Counted from the first letter of the stretch, positions 53,093 to 61,933 are shown. The stretch: DNA of 64,000 nt from Pseudobutyrivibrio sp. YE44 (GCF_900104335.1 NZ_FMXT01000001.1:682001-746000), one strand, 5' to 3'. The notes: a model not told the origin generated them from the letters alone. A program made the numbers and translations.

Positions 53093-53578
53093 TTAATCTA
53101 ATCCGTTACGTTTTCTCATGGCTTTAACAAGACCGCCAGCTTCTAAAATCTCCATTAAGTTGTCTGGAAGATTTGCAATCTCATAGGATTTCCCATTTAC
53201 AATAATCTCTTTACCAGGCTCTACCTGGGCCATATCTCCTTCTTGAACCTCATCATATAAATCCGGCTGTTCAATAAGTAGAAGTCCATTGTTTATGGCG
53301 TTTCTAAAGAAGATTCTTGCATAGGATTTTGCCACGATACAAGACACGCCTAGCGCCTTCACTACTTCTGGTGCCTGCTCTCTCGAAGAACCACAACCAA
53401 AGTTATGTCCAGCCACAATCATATCACCAGGCTGAATCTTGCTAGCTAAATCTGGTCTCAGTGGGCTGAAAGCATAAGGCTTCATTTCATTCACTGTTTC
53501 AAATGCTAAATACTCCGTAGGAAGGATGATATCTGTGTCTATATCATCTCCTAGTTTCCAAATCTTTGCATTAAACAT
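53093..53578 (-). CDS. Isopropylmalate dehydratase-like small subunit 1
   Basis: 161 residues with the LeuD swivel-domain motifs: [16 protein letters not shown] (8-23 region), [21 protein letters not shown] (its [10 protein letters not shown] core) and [14 protein letters not shown]. The loop after the first motif reads YLAF. In this family YLRT marks homoaconitase and hydrophobic residues mark isopropylmalate-type substrates, so a hydrophobic substrate is favoured. 13 bases before leuC-like gene 1. Confidence 0.87.
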   Translation of the reverse strand: MFNAKIWKLGDDIDTDIILPTEYLAFETVNEMKPYAFSPLRPDLASKIQPGDMIVAGHNFGCGSSREQAPEVVKALGVSCIVAKSYARIFFRNAINNGLLLIEQPDLYDEVQEGDMAQVEPGKEIIVNGKSYEIANLPDNLMEILEAGGLVKAMRKRNGLD

Positions 53579-53594
53579 ACTAATCTCCTAGTCC

Positions 53595-53728
53595 GCATTC
53601 CCATATACTCTTACATGCTCCCGCAGGCCACCTTCCATACTTCACAAGGTATCCTCCCATAAATGGGTCCCTCCTTGTTTGCATGGAGCCTTCCTGCTCG
53701 CGCTTACCAACTTCTACATAGGGAATGC
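53595..53728 (-). ncRNA. Candidate structured RNA between the two leuDC pairs
   Basis: The 162-base gap between the second large subunit and the first small subunit is GC-richer than other gaps and folds: gcattccc (53595-53602) pairs with gggaatgc (53721-53728), 118 bases apart. Inside, cacaagg (53643-53649) with ccttgt (53673-53678) caps a ccca-taaa-tggg hairpin (53656-53667). Further complementary words (53614-53627 with 53681-53697) can pair in alternative ways. The closing stem ends seven bases before the next gene's ribosome site. No T-box or known riboswitch signature is seen. Short ORFs inside (34 codons from 53685) look non-coding. Confidence 0.4.
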
Positions 53729-53740
53729 TCACTTAATATT

Positions 53741-54988
53741 CTACACTTCTTCTGCCGTAGATATACATCCACGTACGGCGGATGCGGTTACGGTAGCGGC
53801 GGACGCAAGGTATACGAAAGAATCTTTGTGGCCTGCTCGTCCTTTAAAGTTGCGAGTGCCGGTAGAAATCAAAGTCTCACCCTCACCGATTACTCCTTGG
53901 CATGCCCCCCAACATACAGAGCAGTTAGGATTCATAACCATAGCTCCAGCCTCCATAAAGATATCTAACAAACCTTCCTCCAAGGCCTGCTTATAAACCT
54001 CGCGGCTGGCAGGGACCACCAGAAATCTCACTTTATCGGCAACATGTTTGCCCTTAATAACCTGTGCGCCTACACGTAAATCTTCGATTCGACCATTGTT
54101 ACAGCTTCCAAGGAAAGCTTCGTCAATCTTTACACCTTCACATTCCTTTGCAGGCACAACATTGTCTACAAAATGAGGCTTTGCAACTATTGGTTCTATC
54201 TCAGACAAATCAATATCAAAAACCTCTGAAAATACAGCATCCTCATCTGATTTGTAAAGAGCCTTAGGCTCACGACCATGGGTAGTTAGATAATCCATAG
54301 CCACATCATCCACTTCCATAAGAGCAGTCTTTGCACCTGCCTCAACACAAAGGTTACAGATTGATATTCTGTCTGCAATTGAAAGCTCATGAAGGCCTTC
54401 TCCTGCAAACTCCATAGCCTTGTAGTTTGCACCATTAGCGCTGATTCTTCCAATAATAGTAAGAATCAAATCACGCGCATAAACACCTTTTTTTAGTTTC
54501 CCATGAAGGTTGAAACGAATTGTTTCAGGCACTAACAACCATGATGTTCCTGTAACCATTCCATAAAGATAATCTGTACAACCTACACCTGTACCAAAAG
54601 CACCAAGTGCTCCATAGGCACAAGTATGTGAATCGGCACCAAAGATTAGCTCGCCTGGACGAACATGTTTCTCCATCATAACCTGATGGCAAACACCCTC
54701 ACCCTCATAAAACGTAATACCATGCTCTTTTGCAAAATCACGCATCTTTTTATGACTGGCAGCTGTCTTTGGACTGTCGGCTGGAATGTTGTGATCTATA
54801 ATCCAAACCAGCTTATTTACATCGGCGATACGAGGATTCTTTAAATTATTGTACATATCAATAGTAAGATGGGTAGTGCCATCGTTACTCATCAGTCTAT
54901 CTATAGTAACTGTTTCAATATCGCCAGCTTTGCAGGACTCCACGCCTGCGGCAGCAGCAATTATCTTCTCAGCCATTGTCATTCCCAT
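53741..54988 (-). CDS. Aconitase-family isopropylmalate dehydratase-like large subunit 2
   Basis: 415 residues from the ATG at 54988 (eight bases after AAGGAG). Same family as the gene at 51838 but clearly different: FGADSHTCAYGALGAFGTGVG, cluster ligands in GSCNNGRIEDLR and NCSVCWGACQG, then TRNFKGRAGH. The Asn in SCNNGR and the CSVCWG motif are unusual. All three cluster cysteines are present. Closer to archaeal-type LeuC/HACN in style. One of the two pairs is probably the true isopropylmalate isomerase; which cannot be decided here. Confidence 0.85.
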   Translation of the reverse strand: MGMTMAEKIIAAAAGVESCKAGDIETVTIDRLMSNDGTTHLTIDMYNNLKNPRIADVNKLVWIIDHNIPADSPKTAASHKKMRDFAKEHGITFYEGEGVCHQVMMEKHVRPGELIFGADSHTCAYGALGAFGTGVGCTDYLYGMVTGTSWLLVPETIRFNLHGKLKKGVYARDLILTIIGRISANGANYKAMEFAGEGLHELSIADRISICNLCVEAGAKTALMEVDDVAMDYLTTHGREPKALYKSDEDAVFSEVFDIDLSEIEPIVAKPHFVDNVVPAKECEGVKIDEAFLGSCNNGRIEDLRVGAQVIKGKHVADKVRFLVVPASREVYKQALEEGLLDIFMEAGAMVMNPNCSVCWGACQGVIGEGETLISTGTRNFKGRAGHKDSFVYLASAATVTASAVRGCISTAEEV

Positions 54989-55009
54989 AATCAAATCTCC
55001 TTATAACAC

Positions 55010-55097
55010 GCAAAGTCACGGCTACAAGCCTTAGATTTCTCCGCTCAGCTATAGAAAGCTTCGCTTGAGAGATCTAAGAGCTTGATGCCTACTTTGC
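55010..55097 (+). repeat. Palindromic structured element, copy C
   Basis: Outer stem gcaaagt (55010-55016) with actttgc (55091-55097); the inner words acggctacaagccttagat (55018-55036) and taagagcttgatgcctac (55075-55092) are identical to copy B. Unlike the other copies it lies between two genes of the same strand (leuD2 and leuC2) and has no T-run on either side, so it is a repeat or structured element and not simply a terminator. Confidence 0.78.
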
Positions 55098-55111
55098 TTA
55101 TTCTAAACAAT

Positions 55112-55579
55112 TTACTGATTCAACGACGCTAGGAGTCCGCCTGCGTCCAGGATTTCCTGCATCTTCGCAGGGAGCTTAGTGCAGGAATACTGCTTTCCAT
55201 CAACAGTAATTACACCAGCCTGTAAATCAAGCTCCATCTCATCCCCATCCTTTACAACATCGTAAAGCTCCTTACTGACAATAACCGGCATGCCAATATT
55301 AATGGAATTGCGATAGAAAATACGAGCAAAGGATTTAGCAATAACAGCCTTTACCCCAAGTGCTTTTAGTACACTAGGTGCCTGCTCTCTTGAAGAACCA
55401 CAACCGAAATTCTCATCAGCCACAACAAAATCTCCAGGCTTTACCTGACTAGCAAAGTCAGAATTTAGGGACTCGAAGGTGTGGTCCTTCATTTCATCTA
55501 TTGTTGGGAATAGTAGATACTGGGATGCAATAATCTGATCAGTATCTACGTCTTTGTGAAATCTAAATACCTTGCCCAT
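55112..55579 (-). CDS. Isopropylmalate dehydratase-like small subunit 2
   Basis: 155 residues with [16 protein letters not shown] (8-25 region), [19 protein letters not shown] and [15 protein letters not shown]. The substrate loop reads YLLF, hydrophobic as in isopropylmalate isomerases. First gene of the four-gene leuD2-leuC2-leuD1-leuC1 run; ribosome site AGGAGG. A possible promoter TTTAAA-N17-TAAAAT lies upstream. Confidence 0.87.
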   Translation of the reverse strand: MGKVFRFHKDVDTDQIIASQYLLFPTIDEMKDHTFESLNSDFASQVKPGDFVVADENFGCGSSREQAPSVLKALGVKAVIAKSFARIFYRNSINIGMPVIVSKELYDVVKDGDEMELDLQAGVITVDGKQYSCTKLPAKMQEILDAGGLLASLNQ

Positions 55580-55734
55580 ATTTCCTCCTAATAGTTTAAT
55601 TTATTGTATTATTTTAGCTTAATTCTTTAGCGATTTAAAGAGGTAAATCAACTGTTTCCTATTAAAAACTTTTTTTACATATTCTTATGTTATATTATAG
55701 TGGTCTGGAAAAATTATTAAAATAGGAGTTAACT

Positions 55735-56283
55735 ATGGATAGATTTATTATTAGTCAAATTTTTGCTATCTTGGCCTGCATCCTAATGGTTGCAATAGGA
55801 TATTTAAAGAGAAAGCGCAACATTCTTATTGCGCAGAATATACAGTTTATCTTGTTTACCATTTCTTACGCCTGCATCGGTGGTATCGCTGCTGTAGTTG
55901 GTAACATGGTTAGTCTTTTGAGAAATTTGGTCTGTCTCAAGTGGAATCTAAATCGTCCTCTTAAGATATTTTTCATTGTCCTTCAGGGATTGATTACTTA
56001 CATTTCACTTTACAATGTATGGTTCAATTTCCTTCCTATGAAGGCGGGTGTCCACGGAATAATGGATTGGCTTCCATTCTTAGCAGCCACTCTCATCACC
56101 CTCACCTTAAGCTCTAAGAAGGATATGGTTATTAAGCTTGGTTGTATAGGAAGCATCCTATGCTTCGGTACTTATGATTTCATATTAAGCAACTGGACAG
56201 TATTCGCCTTCGACTGCTTCTCATTGGTAACTAGTCTGATTGGGGTATACAGAATCCTCAAAGATAAAAAAGAACCATTTTAA
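55735..56283 (+). CDS. YgjV family membrane protein
   Basis: 182 residues with five to six hydrophobic helices. It opens FIISQIFAILACILMVAIGYLKRKRNIL and has SLLRNLVCLKWNLNRPLKIF and CFSLVTSLIGVYRILK, the usual YgjV landmarks. Role unknown. A promoter TTTACA-N16-TATAGT lies upstream. Its stop is within the outer stem of repeat copy D. Confidence 0.82.
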   Translation: MDRFIISQIFAILACILMVAIGYLKRKRNILIAQNIQFILFTISYACIGGIAAVVGNMVSLLRNLVCLKWNLNRPLKIFFIVLQGLITYISLYNVWFNFLPMKAGVHGIMDWLPFLAATLITLTLSSKKDMVIKLGCIGSILCFGTYDFILSNWTVFAFDCFSLVTSLIGVYRILKDKKEPF

Positions 56284-56381
56284 AAGCAACTTGTTACGCT
56301 CTCAATCCATAGAATTACTCAGATCAACGCAAAATGTTTCACTTGAGTAACTCTATAGATTGATAGCTACAAGTTGCTTTT
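56282..56381 (+). repeat. Palindromic structured element, copy D (divergent), bidirectional terminator
   Basis: Outer stem of 13 pairs 56282-56294 with 56369-56381, flanked by T-rich sequence on both strands. The inner sequence differs from A-C at many places, but the same architecture is kept: ttacg after the outer stem, an inner stem (caatccatag with ctatagattg), ctcag...tgtttcacttgag at the tip and gatagctac before the outer stem (gatgcctac in A-C). Base changes are often paired, which suggests selection on structure. Confidence 0.65.
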
Positions 56382-56396
56382 ACTTTTACTTCTTAA

Positions 56397-57566
56397 TTAC
56401 ATGCGTAACATTAATTCTTTTTCTACGACTTTACCATCACGATAGTATACACGTGGGACTCGCTTTGAAACCGCACAGGTTAATTCGTATGGAATTGTTC
56501 CTGCGATTTCAGAAAGCTCATCAATAGAGTTCTTCTCTCCGAAAATCTCCACTTCACTTCCAACATCTACCGATGGCATATCTGTAATATCAATCATGCA
56601 CATATCCATACAGATTTTACCAACCTGCTTTGCTGGCCCCTCCTTTGTGTAAAGACTACACTTGTTTGAAAGACAACGAAGGAATCCATCCGCATATCCA
56701 TATGGAACTACACCGATACGAGTGGTCTTGTCTGTAACGAAGATTCCACCATAGCTTATGGCATTTCCAGCTGGATAAATCTTTATGGTACTAACAGTGG
56801 TTTTCATAGTCATAGCCGGCTTAAGGCCCATTTCCTTAGCAAATTCACCATAGCCGTAAAGCAACAGACCAGGACGTACCATATCAAGATATGTCTCAGG
56901 GAAACGAACTGTTGCTCCAGTGTTTGCACAGTGTCTAATAGAAAACTTTCTTCCAAGTTTCTCTTCCACTGAATTGATTACATTAATGAATAGCTCAAAC
57001 TGATGCTTTGTATATTTATCGTTTTCAGGACCATGCTCATCAGAAACAGCAAAGTGTGTGAAGATTCCTTCAGCCTCAAGACCTGGCATATTACAAGCCT
57101 CAACAATACCTTCAACACCAGTATCAAAATATCCATTATCGCAAAGATAACCTAGACGAGACATTCCTGTGTCCACCTTAATGTGAACCTTCAGCTTTCC
57201 TCCACACTTAAGGGCCTCGGCGCTGTATTCATCAGCCTTTGCCTTACAGGTGATAGCCTGTGTTATATTGTATTCAATAAGACGACCTACCTGCTCCTTT
57301 GGTGTGTGTCCAAGGATAAGGATTGGCATCTTTATTCCATTAACTCTAAGCTCCAAAGCTTCATCAGCACTACTAACAGCAAGATAATCGGCACCTATAT
57401 CCTCCAAAAGCTGTCCCACCTGAATACTGCCGTGACCATAAGCATCAGCCTTTACAACTCCAAGAAATTTCACATTAGGTCCAATTTTCTCACGGATTTT
57501 TTTATAGTTATAGGCGATTGCATCTAGATTGATTTCCGCCCATGTTCTTCTAAGTGTAGATTCCAT
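56397..57566 (-). CDS. alr: Alanine racemase
   Basis: PLP-dependent enzyme supplying D-alanine for peptidoglycan, 389 residues. The PLP lysine motif VVKADAYGHGS (about 38-48), the VDTGMSRLG block (about 131-139), the catalytic Tyr region AISYGG (about 265-270) and VPYGYADGFLR are present. Single gene convergent with ygjV, with repeat copy D between them. Confidence 0.96.
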   Translation of the reverse strand: MESTLRRTWAEINLDAIAYNYKKIREKIGPNVKFLGVVKADAYGHGSIQVGQLLEDIGADYLAVSSADEALELRVNGIKMPILILGHTPKEQVGRLIEYNITQAITCKAKADEYSAEALKCGGKLKVHIKVDTGMSRLGYLCDNGYFDTGVEGIVEACNMPGLEAEGIFTHFAVSDEHGPENDKYTKHQFELFINVINSVEEKLGRKFSIRHCANTGATVRFPETYLDMVRPGLLLYGYGEFAKEMGLKPAMTMKTTVSTIKIYPAGNAISYGGIFVTDKTTRIGVVPYGYADGFLRCLSNKCSLYTKEGPAKQVGKICMDMCMIDITDMPSVDVGSEVEIFGEKNSIDELSEIAGTIPYELTCAVSKRVPRVYYRDGKVVEKELMLRM

Positions 57567-57618
57567 TTTTATAACTCTCCTATCAGCAATTAACTTTTAT
57601 TATACTCTTTTAAAGCAT

Positions 57619-57682
57619 AAAAAAAAGAGGTGTATAACAAACACCTCATTCGCCCTTCGGGCACCTTCTACTCAGGGAGAAG
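57619..57682 (-). terminator. Terminator after the amino-acid ABC operon
   Basis: Stem gaggtgt (57627-57633) with acacctc (57641-57647) followed by eight T on the - strand. Two more small hairpins stand just upstream in the direction of reading: gcccttcgggc (57652-57662) and ccttct/agaagg (57664-57682). Confidence 0.85.
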
Positions 57683-57703
57683 GCTTTATAATATAGCCAG
57701 TGC

Positions 57704-58441
57704 TTACAACACTTTAGATAAGAAATCCTTGAGTCGCTGGCTCTGTGGGAATTCGAAAATCTCAGCTGGTGTGCCCTCTTCCTTGATTCCTTTTTCATCA
57801 AAGAAAAGTACTCTGTCTGCAACTTCCTTTGCGAAGCCCATCTCGTGGGTAACAACCACCATGGTCATTCCATCATCAGCAAGCTCCTTCATAAGAGCAA
57901 GAACTTCTCCAACCATCTCTGGATCAAGGGCTGAAGTTGGCTCATCAAAAAGCATAACCTCTGGATTCATTGCAAGGGAACGAGCAATTGCAATACGCTG
58001 CTTCTGTCCACCTGAAAGACTATCTGGATATGCATCAGCCTTCTCAGCAAGTCCAACTCGCTCTAAAAGCTCATCTGCCTTCTTGTCTGCTTCCTCCTGA
58101 GTCATAAGACCAAGCTTTACAGGAGCAAGTGTAAGATTCTTTTTGATAGTGAGATGTGGGAAAAGATTAAAATGCTGGAAAACCATTCCCACACGGCTAC
58201 GTACGTTATTTATATCTACTCCCTTTTTAGTGATATCCTCACCATCTAAATAAATCGAACCGCCTGTTACTTCCTCTAGCTGATTGAGAGTTCTGATAAA
58301 GGTTGACTTACCACAACCAGAAGGTCCGATTATGGCAATAACCTCTCCCTTTTCAATCTGCAAATTTACATTTGATAGAACCTCATTATCCCCGAAGGAT
58401 TTTGAAAGGTTCTCAACTTTTATTAAAATTTCGTTACTCAT
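57704..58441 (-). CDS. glnQ: Polar amino-acid ABC transporter ATPase (GlnQ-like)
   Basis: 245 residues: Walker [10 protein letters not shown] (about 38-46), Q-loop [12 protein letters not shown], signature [16 protein letters not shown], Walker [13 protein letters not shown] and H-loop VVTHEMGFA. These are all typical of GlnQ/ArtP/HisP-type importers. It follows the fused binding protein-permease by 15 bases. The symbol is by family; the amino acid is not determined. Confidence 0.9.
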   Translation of the reverse strand: MSNEILIKVENLSKSFGDNEVLSNVNLQIEKGEVIAIIGPSGCGKSTFIRTLNQLEEVTGGSIYLDGEDITKKGVDINNVRSRVGMVFQHFNLFPHLTIKKNLTLAPVKLGLMTQEEADKKADELLERVGLAEKADAYPDSLSGGQKQRIAIARSLAMNPEVMLFDEPTSALDPEMVGEVLALMKELADDGMTMVVVTHEMGFAKEVADRVLFFDEKGIKEEGTPAEIFEFPQSQRLKDFLSKVL

Positions 58442-58456
58442 GTTAATCCTCCGACT

Positions 58457-59956
58457 TTACTTTTCGCTCTTTCTAAGATTCTTTTCAAGCTTACCAACTC
58501 CAAGATTTAAAAGCTGTACAAGAAGAAGGTAAATCAACGCTACTGCAACCAGTGGAAGGAATGGCTCATATGTGATACTTCTGATAATATCACCACCACG
58601 AGTCAAATCCATAAGTCCAATATAACCACAGATTGATGTTTCCTTAATAAGAGAAATAAACTCATTTCCAAGAGCTGGAAGCACATTCTTAACAGCCTGT
58701 GGAAGAATGATTGAGGTCATTGTCTGCTTGTAATTAAGACCAAGGCTTCGTCCAGCCTCCATCTGACCACCATCAATTGACATGATACCACCACGCATGA
58801 TTTCAGCAACGTATGCACCAGAGTTAATAGAGAATGCAATGATTGCAACTAAAAGCTTTGGCACGCTAACTGACTTGAATACAACGTAGTAGATAATCAA
58901 AAGCTGAATCATCATTGGAGTTCCACGGATGATTGCAAGATAAAGCTTACAAATTGTGTTGAGGAAAGCCCATCCACCAGTCTTATCATAAGTAACACGA
59001 ACAATTGCTACCAAGAAGCCGAGGATCATACCTGCTAAAACAGCACATAAAGCTATGATAAGTGTGTTTCCAAGACCTTTAAGGATGAATGTCCATCTGT
59101 CATCATCTACAAAGTTTCTCTTTAAATTATCAACAAATCCGATTCCGTCACCTGAAAGTGATGGGTCTCTTGCAATAATAACCTGCTTACTAGTTACGTA
59201 TGATTCTGAGAAGTTGATTGACTTAAGACGCTCTTCTGTCTTTGTCATACCAGCGATACCAACATCAGCCTTGTGTGAATCAACCGCATTAATAATACTA
59301 TCAAACTCAATATCCTCAACCTTAACCTGCATTCCAAGCTTGTCAGCAATTGCAGTGATAAGCTCCATGTCGATACCAACAGGCTCGCCCTTGTCATAAT
59401 ATTCATATGGAGGGAAGGCTACGTTTGTAGCAACAACCAGTGTACCATTATCATATGAAACATCATCTGGACTAACATATGGGCATGTACCCTTTGTATC
59501 ATCACCGATGTAGTTGTTAATAATCTGGTCAACTGTACCATCTGCCTGTAATTCACTTAAAGCTTCATTCACCTTTGTAAGAAGCTCATCATTATCCTTT
59601 GCGATACAGATAGCATATTCCTCAAGGGCAAATGGCTCGTCTAAGATAACAAGTGTGCTTTCATTTGCAGTACTTGCTATTGCAGGCTGCTCATCAACAA
59701 TAACACAGTCAACTTTGCCCTGCTTAAGAGCCTGAACAGCGTCAGCAATTTTATTATAACGCTCAACAACTGTACCTGCCTCATCTCCTTCATAATCTGA
59801 AGCATAAATATCACCGATTGTTCCAAGCTGAACACCGATTTTTGCTCCCTCTAAATCGTCTAAGGTTTTAACTTGTTTTGTTTCTTCCTTGGCACCACAA
59901 CCTATCATTAAGGCTGCTGTAAGAGCCAAAAGGATTAAGGATAGTTTCTTTTTCAT
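58457..59956 (-). CDS. Fused amino-acid binding lipoprotein and ABC permease, binding domain apparently permuted
   Basis: 499 residues. Lipoprotein signal (lipobox MIGC, Cys20). Residues about 35-150 resemble lobe 2 and the C-terminal end of a family-3 binding protein (LEGAKIGVQLGTIGD, CVIVDEQPA, LQADGTVDQIINNYIG). Residues about 165-275 resemble the N-terminal lobe 1 (TLVVATNVAFPPYEYYDKGE, ADVGIAGMTKTEERLKSINF, SYVTSKQVIIA). The usual order is thus reversed, giving a circular permutation. The C-terminal third (about 290-490) is a His/Glu/Gln permease with EAGRSLGLNYKQT as the EAA loop. With GlnQ next door it forms a complete importer, two-gene type. Confidence 0.88.
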   Translation of the reverse strand: MKKKLSLILLALTAALMIGCGAKEETKQVKTLDDLEGAKIGVQLGTIGDIYASDYEGDEAGTVVERYNKIADAVQALKQGKVDCVIVDEQPAIASTANESTLVILDEPFALEEYAICIAKDNDELLTKVNEALSELQADGTVDQIINNYIGDDTKGTCPYVSPDDVSYDNGTLVVATNVAFPPYEYYDKGEPVGIDMELITAIADKLGMQVKVEDIEFDSIINAVDSHKADVGIAGMTKTEERLKSINFSESYVTSKQVIIARDPSLSGDGIGFVDNLKRNFVDDDRWTFILKGLGNTLIIALCAVLAGMILGFLVAIVRVTYDKTGGWAFLNTICKLYLAIIRGTPMMIQLLIIYYVVFKSVSVPKLLVAIIAFSINSGAYVAEIMRGGIMSIDGGQMEAGRSLGLNYKQTMTSIILPQAVKNVLPALGNEFISLIKETSICGYIGLMDLTRGGDIIRSITYEPFLPLVAVALIYLLLVQLLNLGVGKLEKNLRKSEK

Positions 59957-60020
59957 GTATAATTATTCCTCTTTGATGTATTTTTATGCAACTATATTAT
60001 CACATTTTGAATAAATATCA

Positions 60021-60052
60021 ATAAAAAAATAGCACTTTCATGCTATTTTTTT
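60021..60052. terminator. Bidirectional terminator after the receiver-domain gene
   Basis: Stem aaaaaatagca (60024-60034) with tgctatttttt (60041-60051), six-base loop, T-rich on both strands. Confidence 0.82.
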
Positions 60053-60072
60053 AATCTAGATTGTTTTTTCAG

Positions 60073-60831
60073 TTATATACGTGATGTAAAGAACATTTTA
60101 ACCTTACCCATAAGCTCATCTTTTCCAGCACTCTTTAGCACATACCCCTGAGGCTTAAGACTTACCACAGACATTACACTTTCTTTATCATCCTTACCAG
60201 TCAAAAAGATAACTGGAGTATCCTTAGTTTCATCATCAGCCCTAAGCATTTCAAGAACCTGAGGCCCATCAGTAACAGGCATCTCGTAATCTAACAAAAT
60301 CAAATCAACCTTGTTACTAGCCAGCCATTTTATAGCTCTAAGTCCAGAATTGGCCATAGAAACCTTGTAATCATCCTTTAGCCATTCCCTGACAACTCCC
60401 ATGAAGCTTGGATCATCATCCACCACAAGAATGCTCTTCTTCAGCTCGTCGGAAGCAGCCTTATTATAATATTCATTTACCGTAGAAATGTAATTATCAT
60501 AATCTAATGGTCTAGGTAATACCTTATATATTAATTCTGGAGCTATATGACGTTTTAATTCATCAGTCTCAGCAGCCTCACCAATTAAAACTGCCTGCTT
60601 ATTATTGTCGCGAAGCTTATCAACAGCATACCTAAGCAAATCCTCATGCAAGTTTTCATCATTTTCCAAGTAGAAAGTTATAAGACCTGCATCAGACCAT
60701 TTTTCCTCAATAAGATTTATATTAGGTGATACACAAAAAGCGCTAATTTCTGCATCTGCAAGCTTTTTAAGAAGCACTCTAATAATAAAGGTCTCCTTAT
60801 GACAAATAATCATTACGCTATTTGATCCCAT
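60073..60831 (-). CDS. Double-receiver protein, degenerate REC + CheY-like REC
   Basis: 252 residues from the ATG at 60831, nine bases after GGAGG. The N-terminal half (about 1-115) resembles a receiver fold but without the acidic pocket. The C-terminal half (about 128-250) is a complete receiver: VVDDDPSFMGVV acid pocket, phosphoacceptor Asp in LILLDYEMPVTDGP, Thr in IFLTGKDD and Lys in YVLKSAGKDEL. There is no output domain, so it probably works through protein contacts. No kinase is adjacent. Confidence 0.82.
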   Translation of the reverse strand: MGSNSVMIICHKETFIIRVLLKKLADAEISAFCVSPNINLIEEKWSDAGLITFYLENDENLHEDLLRYAVDKLRDNNKQAVLIGEAAETDELKRHIAPELIYKVLPRPLDYDNYISTVNEYYNKAASDELKKSILVVDDDPSFMGVVREWLKDDYKVSMANSGLRAIKWLASNKVDLILLDYEMPVTDGPQVLEMLRADDETKDTPVIFLTGKDDKESVMSVVSLKPQGYVLKSAGKDELMGKVKMFFTSRI

Positions 60832-60918
60832 TTCTGTTAACCTCCGGCAACAATTAATAAGATATCTACATAACAAATATCTAAACTTTCACTAGTACAT
60901 TCTAGCATTTAAATGTGT

Positions 60919-61668
60919 TTATTTTGTCGCTTTTTTAGCTAATCTTCTAACTCTTCTTACTCTGGTAGATTTTTTAGGTGCCCGTTTTTTGGGATTTTTA
61001 GCCTTGCGATATTCCTCTATATCTGCAAGCATTTTTTCATAATCACGTTCAAAAAGGAGCTCACTAATAACAGCGTTTAATTCTTCCTTTTGAATTCTTG
61101 TTTCTGGAATAACAGGCTCAACACCTTTATCCTTTGCTTCTTTTTTACGCCTTGTAATCTCAACCTTTGTAAGAGGAAGCTTTGTCCATTCAATAATCTT
61201 TTTTCTGACGGATGGTTTTCCCAAAGCCTTGTAGCTTGGCATGTTAAACCTTTCCAATATTATAGAAAGTTCTGGCCGCCACAAAAGATCAAGCTTTCTT
61301 TCTATCTTCGCCTTCTTATTAAGTTCTGGCCTTCTAAGGAAATAAAAATCAGGCTTTCCATCCACCTCATCAATAGTGATTATTCCCCAGAAATCAGGTA
61401 CATGCTCTTCGATATGTAAAGCGTGACTACTTCCAACAGCCACAATATTATAATCAAAATATCGATTGTAATCCTTTATCTGACCTTCCAATCTGGTGTA
61501 GGTGTCAGCATCAGACTTAATCTCAATACCAACCAGAGCGTCATCTATAACCATAAATACATCTGCTCTGGATTTTCCAATCATCTTTTCTTCGTAAAAT
61601 CTAGCCTTCTTATATTCAAGCTCCAGATAATCAAACAGAGCTTCTCTTATATCCTTATCCTTCAGCAT
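60919..61668 (-). CDS. sce7726-like protein with PD-(D/E)xK-type motif
   Basis: 249 residues. The N-terminal part shows SRADVFMVIDDALVGIEIKSDADTY (core D...E-I-K at about 36-52), a PD-(D/E)xK nuclease-like arrangement also found in sce7726 proteins. A middle region is helical, and the last 25 residues are very basic (KKRAPKKSTRVRRVRR), probably for nucleic acid binding. Function is unknown. It lies alone upstream of the tRNA genes on the opposite strand. Confidence 0.7.
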   Translation of the reverse strand: MLKDKDIREALFDYLELEYKKARFYEEKMIGKSRADVFMVIDDALVGIEIKSDADTYTRLEGQIKDYNRYFDYNIVAVGSSHALHIEEHVPDFWGIITIDEVDGKPDFYFLRRPELNKKAKIERKLDLLWRPELSIILERFNMPSYKALGKPSVRKKIIEWTKLPLTKVEITRRKKEAKDKGVEPVIPETRIQKEELNAVISELLFERDYEKMLADIEEYRKAKNPKKRAPKKSTRVRRVRRLAKKATK

Positions 61669-61764
61669 AAATGCTTATTCCAATCCTCTTTTTCTTTAGA
61701 TAGTATAACGATTTTCAGCCAATTAGACAAATATAAAAAAGTATTGCGAATATTAAATTTCCAG

Positions 61765-61793
61765 TTGACAATCCCCTATTTGAATGTTATATT
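61765..61793 (+). promoter_or_regulatory. Promoter of the tRNA-Val/tRNA-Met unit
   Basis: TTGACA (61765-61770), 17-base spacer and TATATT (61788-61793), about 40 bases before tRNA-Val. Confidence 0.82.
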
Positions 61794-61832
61794 TTAACAG
61801 TCGCTTGAAGCAATAAACGTTGCAAAAGCTCT

Positions 61833-61905
61833 GGGATCTTAGCTCAGCTGGGAGAGCATCTGCCTTACAAGCAGAGGGTCACAGGTTCGAGCCCTGTAGG
61901 TCCCA
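61833..61905 (+). tRNA. tRNA-Val (anticodon TAC)
   Basis: 73-base cloverleaf: acceptor gggatct with aggtccc, D-arm agctcagctgggagagc, anticodon stem tctgc/gcaga around cttacaa (TAC), T-arm acagg-ttcgagc-cctgt, discriminator A. CCA is not encoded. Confidence 0.97.
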
Positions 61906-61933
61906 TTTTTAAATCAAAATATTTCATTAATGA

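Noticed and set aside
53652-53685. 34-codon ORF inside the leuC2-leuD1 gap as a leader peptide.
   Set aside because: No enrichment in leucine codons and a weak ribosome site; the region is better described as folded RNA.
53595-53728. T-box leader for leucine genes.
   Set aside because: AAGGTGGCCTGCGG looks slightly like the T-box core, but there is no specifier loop, no terminator and the length is too short.
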